DNA from: Flavobacterium indicum GPTSA100-9 = DSM 17447
Lineage (GTDB): Bacteria > Bacteroidota > Bacteroidia > Flavobacteriales > Flavobacteriaceae
DNA: 64,000 bases
Assembly (NCBI RefSeq): GCF_000455605.1
Contig: NC_017025.1
Span: 1,240,001-1,304,000, forward strand
Direction of reading: 5' to 3'
Positions 25,893-34,580 of this stretch are shown here, in pieces (positions within the stretch are counted from its first letter, which is position 1; the number at the start of each line of letters is the position of its first letter). Below the pieces are notes generated by a model. It was given only the letters and a program-made list of their open reading frames with translations. It was not told the origin of the DNA and did not search any database. The translations under genes were made by a program, and so were the position numbers.

Positions 25893-27410
25893 ATGTTATC
25901 AAATTTACAGAAAAATATATTATTAAAATACCCATTACTATGGAATACAAAGTTTATTCCAATGGCGGCATTAGGAATTCTGCTTCATATATTTTGTTTT
26001 TTTACGGGCTATTTTGATGGAACAATTGATTTTACAAAAAAATACGACTCTTTATTAGAAGCTCCTTTTTTTATAATAATTACATTAATTATTATAGTTG
26101 TTTTTATTGTTTGGTTAATTCAGTATTTCAAGAATAATGCTTTTAAATCGTTTTACCCCAAAAGTAAAAATGCACTTTTTTATGAGTGGTTACAAATTTT
26201 TATAATAGTAGTTGTATTTTCTACCTTTTATGTCTCTGTTTTGGTTGGACAAACGCTTAAGAAAAGAAGTTATTTTTCTGAAGATGAAGTTAAACGAAGA
26301 GTTGAAATACTCTCAAAGGCCGATATGTTTATTAACGGAAGTTTTGAGTCTCCAGAAATTGATTCTACGAAATCCGTATTTACAGATACAACAATTAATG
26401 GTCAAATTCAATACAGAAAGATAGTCTATAAAGAGTATGTAAAATATTTTGGCAAACAGTATGAACCTACTGCTCTTATAAATAGAAAAGTATTCAATTT
26501 TAAGTACGATGATAGAGCAAAAGATTCACTAAATACATTAGCAATTCGAAAGTGGTTATCAAATAACAATCAGACTGAGGTTAAGAAATTAATGAGTGAA
26601 TATTTAGCTATTCACAATGATGCAAAATTATATACCAATATTACTGTAGAAAAATGGTTTAAAGAAGTATATGATTATCCAAATTTTAAAAAATATAAGA
26701 TAATTAATTATGCTAATCCTAATACAAAAGATTATGATTCGACCTATGTAGATTACAACGATTACGAGTCTGCATCTCCTGATGAGTATTACGAATTTAA
26801 AAACGATGGTGTTTACTCGGATTATTTTGTGGAAAAAAATATTTTAAATCATAATTATTTAATTCTATTAAATAGTTATGCTTCCATTTGGGAAGCATTG
26901 GAATTTACTATAGGTATTTTATATTTCGCATTCGGATTTTCATTATTGTTATTGTCATTCAAAGTTACATCTGGCAAAAGCTGGTTAATTGCTATAGTAG
27001 TTACCGTTTTACTAAATATTGTCTTCGGTTTAATTTCAACCATAGGTAGGGAAGAATTGACTTATTTGTACCTTTCTGTTTTAACTATTATTGGTATATT
27101 ACTAACGCTGATTAATCTTATTGTTTCGAAAACTAATATTCGTTTTAGTAAGGTTGTTGTAAATTTAGCACTATGGTTTTTTTCTGCGATACTTCCAATT
27201 ATTTATTTCATATATATGGAGCACTATAAAAACAAATTGATGAATCAATATGCTTCGATTGAAAATTATGATTATTACTTAGATCCTTTCTATAAATTTT
27301 TAAATGATAATATATTCAACATGTTTATCATTAATTTAATAGTTTGTATCATTGCATTATTTTTCTTTTCAAGAGGAATTAGAACTTGGAAAGGTATACC
27401 AGAAGAATAG
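25893..27410 (+). CDS. Polytopic membrane protein, probable partner of the upstream ABC ATPase
   Basis: A 505-residue protein I cannot assign to a named family. Three hydrophobic segments lie in the first 125 residues, followed by a large soluble region (about 130-320) rich in Tyr, Asn and Asp, and then four to six membrane segments up to the C-terminus. The layout of two membrane clusters around an extracytoplasmic domain resembles ABC-2-type or MacB-type permeases, and tight linkage to the ABC ATPase gene supports a permease role. This is inference from topology and context. Confidence 0.7.
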   Translation: MLSNLQKNILLKYPLLWNTKFIPMAALGILLHIFCFFTGYFDGTIDFTKKYDSLLEAPFFIIITLIIIVVFIVWLIQYFKNNAFKSFYPKSKNALFYEWLQIFIIVVVFSTFYVSVLVGQTLKKRSYFSEDEVKRRVEILSKADMFINGSFESPEIDSTKSVFTDTTINGQIQYRKIVYKEYVKYFGKQYEPTALINRKVFNFKYDDRAKDSLNTLAIRKWLSNNNQTEVKKLMSEYLAIHNDAKLYTNITVEKWFKEVYDYPNFKKYKIINYANPNTKDYDSTYVDYNDYESASPDEYYEFKNDGVYSDYFVEKNILNHNYLILLNSYASIWEALEFTIGILYFAFGFSLLLLSFKVTSGKSWLIAIVVTVLLNIVFGLISTIGREELTYLYLSVLTIIGILLTLINLIVSKTNIRFSKVVVNLALWFFSAILPIIYFIYMEHYKNKLMNQYASIENYDYYLDPFYKFLNDNIFNMFIINLIVCIIALFFFSRGIRTWKGIPEE

Positions 27411-27413
27411 CTT

Positions 27414-28265
27414 ATGTTAATTACTATAACTAATAAATTTTTAACTGCTACTATAAATACTTTAGGAGCAGAGTTAGTATCGTTAGAAAAAAACCAGGTA
27501 AATTATATTTGGGAAGTGGATGAAAACTATTGGAATAAAACTTCTCCTGTTTTGTTTCCTATAGTGGGGCGTTTAAAAAATGATGTTTATACGCTAAATG
27601 GAAAAGAATATACGTTGCCTCGTCATGGTTTTGCTCGTAATTATGAATTTCAATATGAATTAAAAGCGGAACATCAAGTCGTTTTTGAGTTGGAGTCTAA
27701 TGCGGAAACAAAATATAATTTTCCTTTCGACTTTAAGTTGTTCTTAGCTTATACTTTAATCGATAGTGAACTGATTATTGAATATTTTGTTCGAAATTTA
27801 TCTGAAGAAACCCTGCCATTCTCTATTGGTGCTCATCCTGCTTTTGCGATTGAAGGTGATATTGCAGATTACAGTTTACAATTTAATAAACCGGATGTTT
27901 TAATTACGCATCATCTTGAGAATGAAAATTTTAATTTTGAAACATCTGTGGTAGAAAGTCATTCAGGAAAATTAGATTTAAAATACGATTTATTTAAAAA
28001 CGATGCCTTGGTCTTTGAATCGTTAGAATCAGATGAAGTAATCTTGCAGCATTTAGATGTACCCGTTTTAAAAGTCACCTACGAATATTTTCCGTATTTA
28101 GGAATTTGGACAAAACCAAATGCTCCATTTCTTTGTATTGAGCCCTGGTGTGGTGTTGCCGATAATACGATTCATGATGGAAATATTCTAGAAAAAGAAG
28201 GTATTCAGCTTTTGCCTGCGGGAGAGGATTTTTTACGAGCAATAAGAATTGAGATTTTAAGATAA
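27414..28265 (+). CDS. Aldose 1-epimerase family protein
   Basis: A 283-residue galactose-mutarotase-fold protein, closest to the LacX/YeaD-like group rather than GalM. Conserved are the early NTLGAELVSLEKN, FPIVGRLKND, the histidines in LPRHGFARN and SIGAHPAFAI, and the catalytic glutamate in CIEPWCGVADN. It probably interconverts anomers of a sugar or sugar phosphate. Last gene of the run starting at 23551; a terminator follows. Confidence 0.9.
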   Translation: MLITITNKFLTATINTLGAELVSLEKNQVNYIWEVDENYWNKTSPVLFPIVGRLKNDVYTLNGKEYTLPRHGFARNYEFQYELKAEHQVVFELESNAETKYNFPFDFKLFLAYTLIDSELIIEYFVRNLSEETLPFSIGAHPAFAIEGDIADYSLQFNKPDVLITHHLENENFNFETSVVESHSGKLDLKYDLFKNDALVFESLESDEVILQHLDVPVLKVTYEYFPYLGIWTKPNAPFLCIEPWCGVADNTIHDGNILEKEGIQLLPAGEDFLRAIRIEILR

Positions 28266-28268
28266 AAA

Positions 28269-28298
28269 AACTCCGACTCAAAGTCGGAGATTTTTTTA
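28269..28298 (+). terminator. Intrinsic terminator after the aldose epimerase gene
   Basis: Stem CTCCGACT / AGTCGGAG, loop CAA, followed by seven T. Confidence 0.88.
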
Positions 28299-28324
28299 AT
28301 TACTACTTTGTAAATCTGTATTTT

Positions 28325-28694
28325 GTCAATCTGAACTTGTTTCAGATTCTAAATCATGTCAATTGGTAATTTGTCAATCTGATCTTGTTTCAGATTCTAA
28401 TTCACGGCAATTGGTAATTTTTGTCAATCTGAACTTTTTTCAGATTCTAAATCATGTCAATTGGTAATTTGTCAATCTGAACTTTTTTCAGATTCTAATT
28501 CATGTCAATTGGTAATTTGTCAATCTGAACTTGTTTCAGATTCTAATTCAAGTCAATCGGTAATTTTTGTCAATTTGAACTTGTTTCAGATTCTAAATCA
28601 CGGCAATTGGTAATTTGTCAATTTAAACTTGTTTCAGATTCTAAATCATGTCAATTGGTAATTTGTCAATCTGAACTTGTTTCAGATTCTAAAT
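28325..28694. repeat. Tandem array of about 7.5 units of 48-50 bp, each with a hairpin
   Basis: Fills most of a 437 bp gene-free gap. Units begin GTCAATCTGAAC at 28325, 28373, 28423, 28471, 28519, 28569, 28617 and 28665 (the last is partial), so the spacing is 48 or 50 bp. Each unit contains an inverted repeat, AATCTGAA - five bases - TTCAGATT, then a less constrained stretch ending CAATTGGTAATTT. The 50 bp units differ by two extra T. No reading frame runs through it. It lies between converging genes (the epimerase and the Crp/Fnr regulator). Confidence 0.93.
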
Positions 28695-28702
28695 TACAAT
28701 TT

Positions 28703-29386
28703 CTATTCACTCATTTTCTGTAACATGTTCTTATTTACAAGAATGATTTTTTTGCCACTTAATTCAATTAATCCTTCTTTGTTAAATTCAGACAAAAGTC
28801 GAATACAACTTTCAGTAGCAGTTCCAATCATACCCGCAATTTCTTCTCGTGATAATTGTATTTTTAAACTTCCATCTTCATTAGTGCCAAAATCTTTTTC
28901 TAAATGTAACAATGTGTGCGCCAAACGTTGTTTTACTGTTTTTTGTGCCATATCTACCATATGATCGTCTGCTTCACGCAAATCACCACAAACCGATTTC
29001 ATCATGTTCAACGAAAATTGATTATTTTCATTAAAGAATTTTAATACTTCGGCTTTTGGAATAAAACAAACTTGCATGTCTTCTATTGCTACAGCACTTA
29101 AGTTAGCCGCTTCTTCACTAATTAAAGAACGCTGACCCAAAAGTTCTCCTTTTTTTACAAGTTTAACAATTTGGTCCTTGCCATTGGCGCTTAATTTCGA
29201 CATTTTAGCCACACCATCTTTTACGCAATAAATTCCATTAAGCATTTCTCCTTCTTCAAATAAAGGATCTCCTTTTTTTACTTCGTAAGATGATTTACAT
29301 TCAGCCATTCGTAAAAGCTCCTCTTTATTTAAAGCTTTTAATGAACTTAATTCTCTAACGATACATTGCTCACATTTAGCACTCAT
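28703..29386 (-). CDS. Crp/Fnr family transcriptional regulator
   Basis: A 227-residue regulator with an N-terminal cyclic-nucleotide-binding-like beta-roll (about 30-145) and a C-terminal winged helix-turn-helix (about 150-225: LSREEIAGMIGTATESCIRLL). The recognition helix has Glu and Arg in the ExxxR spacing (TESCIR) used by CRP and FNR to read TGA half-sites. Cysteines at 5, 8, 30 and 54 make an Fe-S cluster conceivable, though the FNR spacing is not matched. It is divergent from ccoI, and FNR-type palindromes sit in front of ccoI and ccoS, so it probably controls this oxidase locus in response to oxygen. A -7 match for its own promoter is at 29411-29404. Confidence 0.88.
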   Translation of the reverse strand: MSAKCEQCIVRELSSLKALNKEELLRMAECKSSYEVKKGDPLFEEGEMLNGIYCVKDGVAKMSKLSANGKDQIVKLVKKGELLGQRSLISEEAANLSAVAIEDMQVCFIPKAEVLKFFNENNQFSLNMMKSVCGDLREADDHMVDMAQKTVKQRLAHTLLHLEKDFGTNEDGSLKIQLSREEIAGMIGTATESCIRLLSEFNKEGLIELSGKKIILVNKNMLQKMSE

Positions 29387-29490
29387 AATTATATATTGTG
29401 TTGCAAAATTAACTATTTAATCAAAATATAAATTTTAATTTTTGAAAAAAAAACAATATTTTTATTACTAAACCATAAAGGTACAAAAGG

Positions 29491-29535
29491 TATGACAAAT
29501 ATCATATTTTATTTTTTTGTAGAGTGTGACCTTTG
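29491..29535 (+). promoter_or_regulatory. FNR-type site plus -7 element in front of ccoI
   Basis: TATGACAAATATCATA (29491-29506) is a near-perfect TGA-N6-TCA palindrome. GACCTTTG at 29528-29535 differs from TAnnTTTG only in its first base. The palindrome centre is 29.5 bp upstream of the -7 element, which puts it near -42 of the expected transcript start, the position of a class II activator. Confidence 0.7.
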
Positions 29536-29559
29536 TTACAGGTAAAAAATGAGCATTAA

Positions 29560-31950
29560 ATGGACGATAAAAATTGCTTTCACTGTGGTAAAGAATATAC
29601 TGCTAGTGAAAAAATAACGTATGATGAAAAATCATTTTGTTGTGTAGGTTGTAAAACTGTGTATGAAATTTTTAGTCAAAATGACTTAACATGTTATTAC
29701 GACTATGCAACTTCACCAGGAGCAACACCACCAGAGATTAATGGTAAATATGAATTTTTAGACGATGAAAAAATTAGTTCGAAACTATTGGAATTTGAAG
29801 AAACTACAACACATATTGTTTCATTGTACATACCTCATATTCATTGTAGCTCGTGTATTTGGATTTTGGAAAATCTCCAAAAGCTTCAAAAAGGTATAAT
29901 TGCATCGCAAGTAAATTTTACTCAGAAAAAAGTCCGTATAACTTATCAGCCAGAACAAACTAATTTAAAAGAAATTGTTTACTTATTAGCTTCTATAGGT
30001 TATGAGCCTTACATTAGTTTAGAAAACTATGAAACAGGATTAAATAACATTGATAGAACGTTAATCTATAAGTTAGGTGTAGCTTTCTTTTGTTTTGGAA
30101 ATATTATGTTATTATCTTTTCCGGAATATTTTGAAGTTGATGAATTTTGGATTGAAAAATATAAACCTTTTTTCCGTTGGTTAATTTTCTTTTTATCCCT
30201 ACCTTCTTTTCTTTATTCAGCAAGTGGTTATTACGTTTCAGCCTATAAAAGTATTCGTTCAAGCGTATTAAATATTGATATTCCTATAGCACTTGGTATT
30301 ATTGTAATGTTTATACGAAGTACAGTTGACATCGTATTTGATTACGGTCAAGGTTTTTTTGATAGTCTAACAGGATTGGTTTTTTTCATGTTGTTAGGTA
30401 AGTTGTTTCAACAAAAAACGTATGATTTTTTATCTTTTGAACGTGATTATAAATCGTATTTCCCTATTGCAGTGACTAAAATACTTTCAGATGGTTCAGA
30501 AGTTCCGTGTCAAGTGTATGATATTGAGAAAGGAGACCGATTGTTAATCCGCAATCAAGAGCTCATACCCGTTGATGGAATTCTTATTTCGCCTAAAACA
30601 TCGTTAGATTATAGTTTTGTTACTGGAGAAGCGGATCCAATTGAAAAAAAGTCGGGAGATAAAGTATTTGCAGGAGGAAAACAAATAGGAGGAGTAATTG
30701 AAATGGAAGTGTTGTTTTCTGTATCACAAAGTTATTTAACTCAATTATGGAGTAATGATGTGTTTCAAAAGAAAATTGATCAAAAACATAAATCCATAAC
30801 AGATAAAGTAAGTCAGTATTTCACCCCCGCATTATTGTTGTTGGCATTTGGAGCGTTACTTTTTTGGCTATTCATTGATACTTATATTGCATTTAATGTT
30901 TTTACAGCTGTTTTAATTGTGGCCTGTCCTTGCGCATTGGCATTAACAGCGCCATTTACACTAGGTAATGTATTGCGAATTATGGGTAACAACAAAATGT
31001 ATTTGAAAAATTCGTTAGTTGTTGAGCAATTAGCTAAAGTAGATACGGTTGTTTTTGATAAAACAGGAACAATTACATCTGCAAATAAGATGCAAATAGA
31101 ATTTGTGGGTACTTCTTTAACTTCAGAAGAGGAACAATGGGTTAAAAACTGTATTAGAAATTCAAACCACCCTTTAAGTAGAAAGTTATATGATTTTTTA
31201 CCAAATACTGAAAAACAGAACTTAACAGAGTTTGAAGAAATCATTGGTAAAGGAATTATTGCAATAATTCAAAATCATAAAATTGAAATTGGTTCCGATG
31301 CTTTGATGGGGGAAACTTTAACCAAAGATAATTTAAAACAAACCAAGGTTAATATTAAAATCGATGACCATTATAAAGGGTATTATTTGTTTAATCATCA
31401 ATATAGAGAAGGTTTAGAACAATTATTTAAAGATTTGACCAAAAATCATTATCAAGTAAAAGTATTGAGTGGAGATAATGATGGAGAGAAAGCTTATCTG
31501 CAATCTATTTTACCCGAAAATACAGAGCTTATTTTTAATCAAAAACCAGAACAAAAGTTAGCCTATATTGAAAAATTACAGCAAGAAGGAAAAAATGTAA
31601 TGATGATTGGGGATGGACTTAACGATGCGGGTGCATTAGCTCAAAGTAATGTTGGTATTGCTATTTCTGAAAATGTAAATGTATTTTCGCCGGCTTGTGA
31701 TGGTATTATGGATTCTTTGGAGTTTTCAAAACTTTTCTTATATTTACGATATGCAAAAGACTCAATGAAAACGATTTACATGAGTTTTGGTCTTTCGCTT
31801 TTGTATAATGCAATCGGTTTAACTTTTGCGTTAGCTGGAAAATTGTCCCCACTATTTGCCGCAATTATAATGCCTATGAGTGCCATCACAATTGTAAGTT
31901 TTGTTACAATTATGAGCAAGTTTTATGGTCGTAAAATCAACAAAAATTAA
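29560..31950 (+). CDS. ccoI: Copper-transporting P1B-type ATPase for cbb3 oxidase assembly
   Basis: A 796-residue membrane pump of the CcoI/FixI group, which delivers copper needed to mature the CuB site of cbb3 oxidase. The N-terminus has a cysteine-rich metal-binding region (CFHCGKEY and CCVGCKTVYEIF) then a divergent heavy-metal-associated domain with HCSSCIWIL. The membrane metal site is CPCALALTAP, the phosphorylated Asp500 is in DKTGTIT and the hinge is MIGDGLNDAGALAQS. Eight or so membrane segments. It stands first in the cco cluster, followed by a second FNR-type promoter before ccoS. Confidence 0.94.
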   Translation: MDDKNCFHCGKEYTASEKITYDEKSFCCVGCKTVYEIFSQNDLTCYYDYATSPGATPPEINGKYEFLDDEKISSKLLEFEETTTHIVSLYIPHIHCSSCIWILENLQKLQKGIIASQVNFTQKKVRITYQPEQTNLKEIVYLLASIGYEPYISLENYETGLNNIDRTLIYKLGVAFFCFGNIMLLSFPEYFEVDEFWIEKYKPFFRWLIFFLSLPSFLYSASGYYVSAYKSIRSSVLNIDIPIALGIIVMFIRSTVDIVFDYGQGFFDSLTGLVFFMLLGKLFQQKTYDFLSFERDYKSYFPIAVTKILSDGSEVPCQVYDIEKGDRLLIRNQELIPVDGILISPKTSLDYSFVTGEADPIEKKSGDKVFAGGKQIGGVIEMEVLFSVSQSYLTQLWSNDVFQKKIDQKHKSITDKVSQYFTPALLLLAFGALLFWLFIDTYIAFNVFTAVLIVACPCALALTAPFTLGNVLRIMGNNKMYLKNSLVVEQLAKVDTVVFDKTGTITSANKMQIEFVGTSLTSEEEQWVKNCIRNSNHPLSRKLYDFLPNTEKQNLTEFEEIIGKGIIAIIQNHKIEIGSDALMGETLTKDNLKQTKVNIKIDDHYKGYYLFNHQYREGLEQLFKDLTKNHYQVKVLSGDNDGEKAYLQSILPENTELIFNQKPEQKLAYIEKLQQEGKNVMMIGDGLNDAGALAQSNVGIAISENVNVFSPACDGIMDSLEFSKLFLYLRYAKDSMKTIYMSFGLSLLYNAIGLTFALAGKLSPLFAAIIMPMSAITIVSFVTIMSKFYGRKINKN

Positions 31951-31974
31951 CCATTTTTAACAAAAATTAAAGAG

Positions 31975-32019
31975 TATGACAAAAGTCATATTTATCCTGA
32001 TAGAGTAAGTCTAACTTTG
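31975..32019 (+). promoter_or_regulatory. FNR-type site plus -7 element in front of ccoS-NOQP
   Basis: TATGACAAAAGTCATA (31975-31990) is a perfect palindrome. TAACTTTG at 32012-32019 is an exact TAnnTTTG match. The centre-to-(-7) distance is 29.5 bp, identical to that in front of ccoI, placing the site near -42. Confidence 0.78.
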
Positions 32020-32034
32020 TTTAAAATTTAAGGT

Positions 32035-32205
32035 ATGAGTGTTATTTATTTTCTAATTTCAGTAAGTATTGTTATTGCAATAGCTTTCTTAATCATCTTC
32101 ATTTTAGCAGTGAAAAACGGTCAATACGACGATGACTACACCCCATCGGTGCGTATGTTATTTGACGACGAAGTGAAAAATAATTCTAATAAAAACAAAA
32201 ACTAA
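32035..32205 (+). CDS. ccoS: cbb3-type oxidase assembly protein CcoS
   Basis: A 56-residue membrane peptide. It starts MSVIYFLISVSIVIAIAFL, a single membrane helix, followed by the short conserved tail VKNGQYDDDYTPSVRMLFDD that is diagnostic for CcoS, a maturation factor needed for cofactor insertion into the oxidase. Placed directly between the FNR-type promoter and ccoNO, 13 bases before the latter. Confidence 0.93.
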   Translation: MSVIYFLISVSIVIAIAFLIIFILAVKNGQYDDDYTPSVRMLFDDEVKNNSNKNKN

Positions 32206-32218
32206 ATATTAACTAACT

Positions 32219-34396
32219 ATGGAAGTACAACAATTTCGTTATGACAATAAGATAGTTCGTAACTTTATCTATGCTTCATTACTTTTTGGAGTAGTGGGTA
32301 TGTTGGTGGGTCTTATTGTTGCTTTATTTTACTTATTTCCTAATTTAACTGATGGTATCCCTTGGTTAAGTTACGGTAGACTAAGACCATTGCATACTAA
32401 TGCAGTAATTTTTGCATTTGTTGGGAATGCAGTATTTGCTGGAGTTTACTACTCTTTGCAACGTTTATTAAAAGCGAGAATGTTCAGTGATTTTTTAAGT
32501 CAAGTGAACTTCTGGGGTTGGCAGTTAATCATTGTAGGAGCAGCCATTTCCTTACCATTAGGTATTACTACATCAAAAGAATATGCCGAATTAGAATGGC
32601 CGTTTGATATTGCCATTGCCCTAGTATGGGTAGCTTTTGGTATCAACATGATTGGTACAATTATAAAAAGAAGAGAGCGTCATATTTATGTGGCGGTTTG
32701 GTTCTACATTGCAACATTTGTAGCGGTGGCTTTATTACACATTGTAAACAGTTTAGAAATTCCAGTGTCTTTAACAAAAAGTTATTCTGCTTATGCAGGT
32801 GTTCAAGATGCCTTGGTACAATGGTGGTACGGACACAATGCGGTAGCGTTCTTCTTAACTACTCCGTTCTTAGGATTAATGTATTATTATTTACCAAAAG
32901 CAGCAAACCGTCCGGTTTACTCTTATAGATTGTCAATTATTCACTTTTGGTCATTAATTTTCTTATATATCTGGGCTGGACCTCACCACTTATTGTATTC
33001 TACATTACCTGATTGGGCTCAAAATTTAGGAGTTGTGTTTTCTGTAATGTTAATTGCTCCATCTTGGGGTGGTATGATTAATGGATTGTTAACATTAAGA
33101 GGTGTTTGGGATAAAGTAAGAACAGATGCTATTTTAAAATTCTTTGTAGTAGGTATTACAGGTTATGGAATGGCAACTTTTGAAGGTCCTATGTTATCAT
33201 TGAAAAATGTTAATGCTATTGCTCACTTTACTGATTGGGTTGTAGCTCACGTTCACGTAGGTGCTTTAGCTTGGAATGGATTCATGACATTTGGTATGAT
33301 TTATTGGATTATTCCTAGAATAACAAAAACACAATTATTCTCTCAAAAATTAGCTAATTTCCACTTCTGGATTGGTACGTTAGGTATTGTATTGTATGCT
33401 TTACCAATGTATGTAGCTGGGTTTACTCAAGCAGAAATGTGGAAACAATTTAATGAAGATGGTACATTAGTATATCCTCAATTCATGGAAACTGTAACAC
33501 AAATTTTACCAATGTATGCCATGCGTGCTGTTGGTGGTGTGTTATACTTAACAGGAGTTTTAGTTGGGGTTTATAACATCATTAAAACAGTTTCAGTTGG
33601 ATCTAAAGTTGAAGATGAATTAGCAGAAGCACCGGCTTTAGTTACAATATCTAAATACAGATTACGTAATGAAAAATGGCACTCTTGGTTAGAAAGAAAA
33701 CCAGTTCAGTTTATCGTATTGACTACTATTGCAGTTGCTATTGGGGGAATTATTCAAATTGTTCCTATGTTAATTGTAAAATCAAATATTCCAACTATTA
33801 CAAGTGTAAAACCATATACGCCACTTGAATTAGAAGGTAGAGATTTATATATCCGTGAAGGTTGTAACAACTGTCACTCTCAATTAGTTAGACCTTTCCG
33901 TTCTGAAGTTAAACGTTATGGTGAATATTCAAAATCAGGAGAATATGTATACGATCATCCATTCTTATGGGGTTCTAAACGTACAGGTCCAGATTTAATG
34001 AGAGTTGGAGGAAAATACAATCACAATTGGCATTTTAACCACATGTGGAGCCCTCAAGCAACTTCAACAGGATCAATTATGCCAGCGTATAAGTGGTTAT
34101 TTGACAACAAAGCAATGAGTCATGATGATGTACAAAAGAAAATGGCGGTAATGGCTAAATTAGGAGTACCTTATACTCAAGAAGATATTGATGGAGCATT
34201 AGCAAGTATTGAAAAACAATCAGCCGAAATTGAAGAAGGTTTGAAAGGTGATCCAAAATTTGTGAAAGCGTATGATGCAAGCAAAGAAAAAGCAAGGTTA
34301 ACAGGTGAAAAATTTGTTCCAATGAAAGATAGAGAAATTGTAGCTTTAATTGCTTACTTACAACGATTAGGAACAGACATTAAAGTTAAAAAATAA
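32219..34396 (+). CDS. ccoNO: cbb3-type cytochrome c oxidase, fused subunits I and II (CcoN-CcoO)
   Basis: A 725-residue fusion. Residues 1 to about 475 are the catalytic subunit CcoN with twelve membrane segments; haem- and CuB-ligand histidines appear in RPLHTNAV (His59), WWYGHNAVAFF, AGPHHLLYS and VVAHVHVGAL. After a linker and one more membrane helix (about 500-520) comes the monohaem cytochrome c CcoO with CNNCH at 549-553 and a methionine-bearing GSIMPAY segment. The enzyme reduces oxygen to water at low oxygen tension and pumps protons. The fusion is the arrangement common in Bacteroidetes. Confidence 0.96.
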   Translation: MEVQQFRYDNKIVRNFIYASLLFGVVGMLVGLIVALFYLFPNLTDGIPWLSYGRLRPLHTNAVIFAFVGNAVFAGVYYSLQRLLKARMFSDFLSQVNFWGWQLIIVGAAISLPLGITTSKEYAELEWPFDIAIALVWVAFGINMIGTIIKRRERHIYVAVWFYIATFVAVALLHIVNSLEIPVSLTKSYSAYAGVQDALVQWWYGHNAVAFFLTTPFLGLMYYYLPKAANRPVYSYRLSIIHFWSLIFLYIWAGPHHLLYSTLPDWAQNLGVVFSVMLIAPSWGGMINGLLTLRGVWDKVRTDAILKFFVVGITGYGMATFEGPMLSLKNVNAIAHFTDWVVAHVHVGALAWNGFMTFGMIYWIIPRITKTQLFSQKLANFHFWIGTLGIVLYALPMYVAGFTQAEMWKQFNEDGTLVYPQFMETVTQILPMYAMRAVGGVLYLTGVLVGVYNIIKTVSVGSKVEDELAEAPALVTISKYRLRNEKWHSWLERKPVQFIVLTTIAVAIGGIIQIVPMLIVKSNIPTITSVKPYTPLELEGRDLYIREGCNNCHSQLVRPFRSEVKRYGEYSKSGEYVYDHPFLWGSKRTGPDLMRVGGKYNHNWHFNHMWSPQATSTGSIMPAYKWLFDNKAMSHDDVQKKMAVMAKLGVPYTQEDIDGALASIEKQSAEIEEGLKGDPKFVKAYDASKEKARLTGEKFVPMKDREIVALIAYLQRLGTDIKVKK

Positions 34397-34401
34397 ACAT
34401 C

Positions 34402-34569
34402 ATGTTAAAGTTCGTAAAACATAATTTTGATGGGATTAATGGGGTTGATATTTTTCCTATTATCTCTCTAGTAATTTTCATTACCATCTTTGTAGGGTAT
34501 ACCGTTTATGCATTAACGTATAGCAAAGAACGAGTAAAAGAAATGAGCGAATTACCTTTTAACGATTAA
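34402..34569 (+). CDS. ccoQ: cbb3-type oxidase subunit CcoQ-like protein
   Basis: A 55-residue single-span membrane protein: MLKFVKHNFDGINGVDIFP, a helix rich in Ile and Val, then TYSKERVKEMSELPFND. Small size, position between ccoO and ccoP and the YxxxSKE tail identify it as CcoQ-like, a subunit thought to stabilise the complex. Five bases after ccoNO. Confidence 0.85.
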   Translation: MLKFVKHNFDGINGVDIFPIISLVIFITIFVGYTVYALTYSKERVKEMSELPFND

Positions 34570-34580
34570 AATTTATTATA

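Noticed and set aside
28325..28694. Regular 48-50 bp repeats that could be taken for a CRISPR array
   Set aside because: The whole unit is repeated with few changes, so there are no unique spacers, and no cas genes lie nearby. It is a tandem hairpin repeat.
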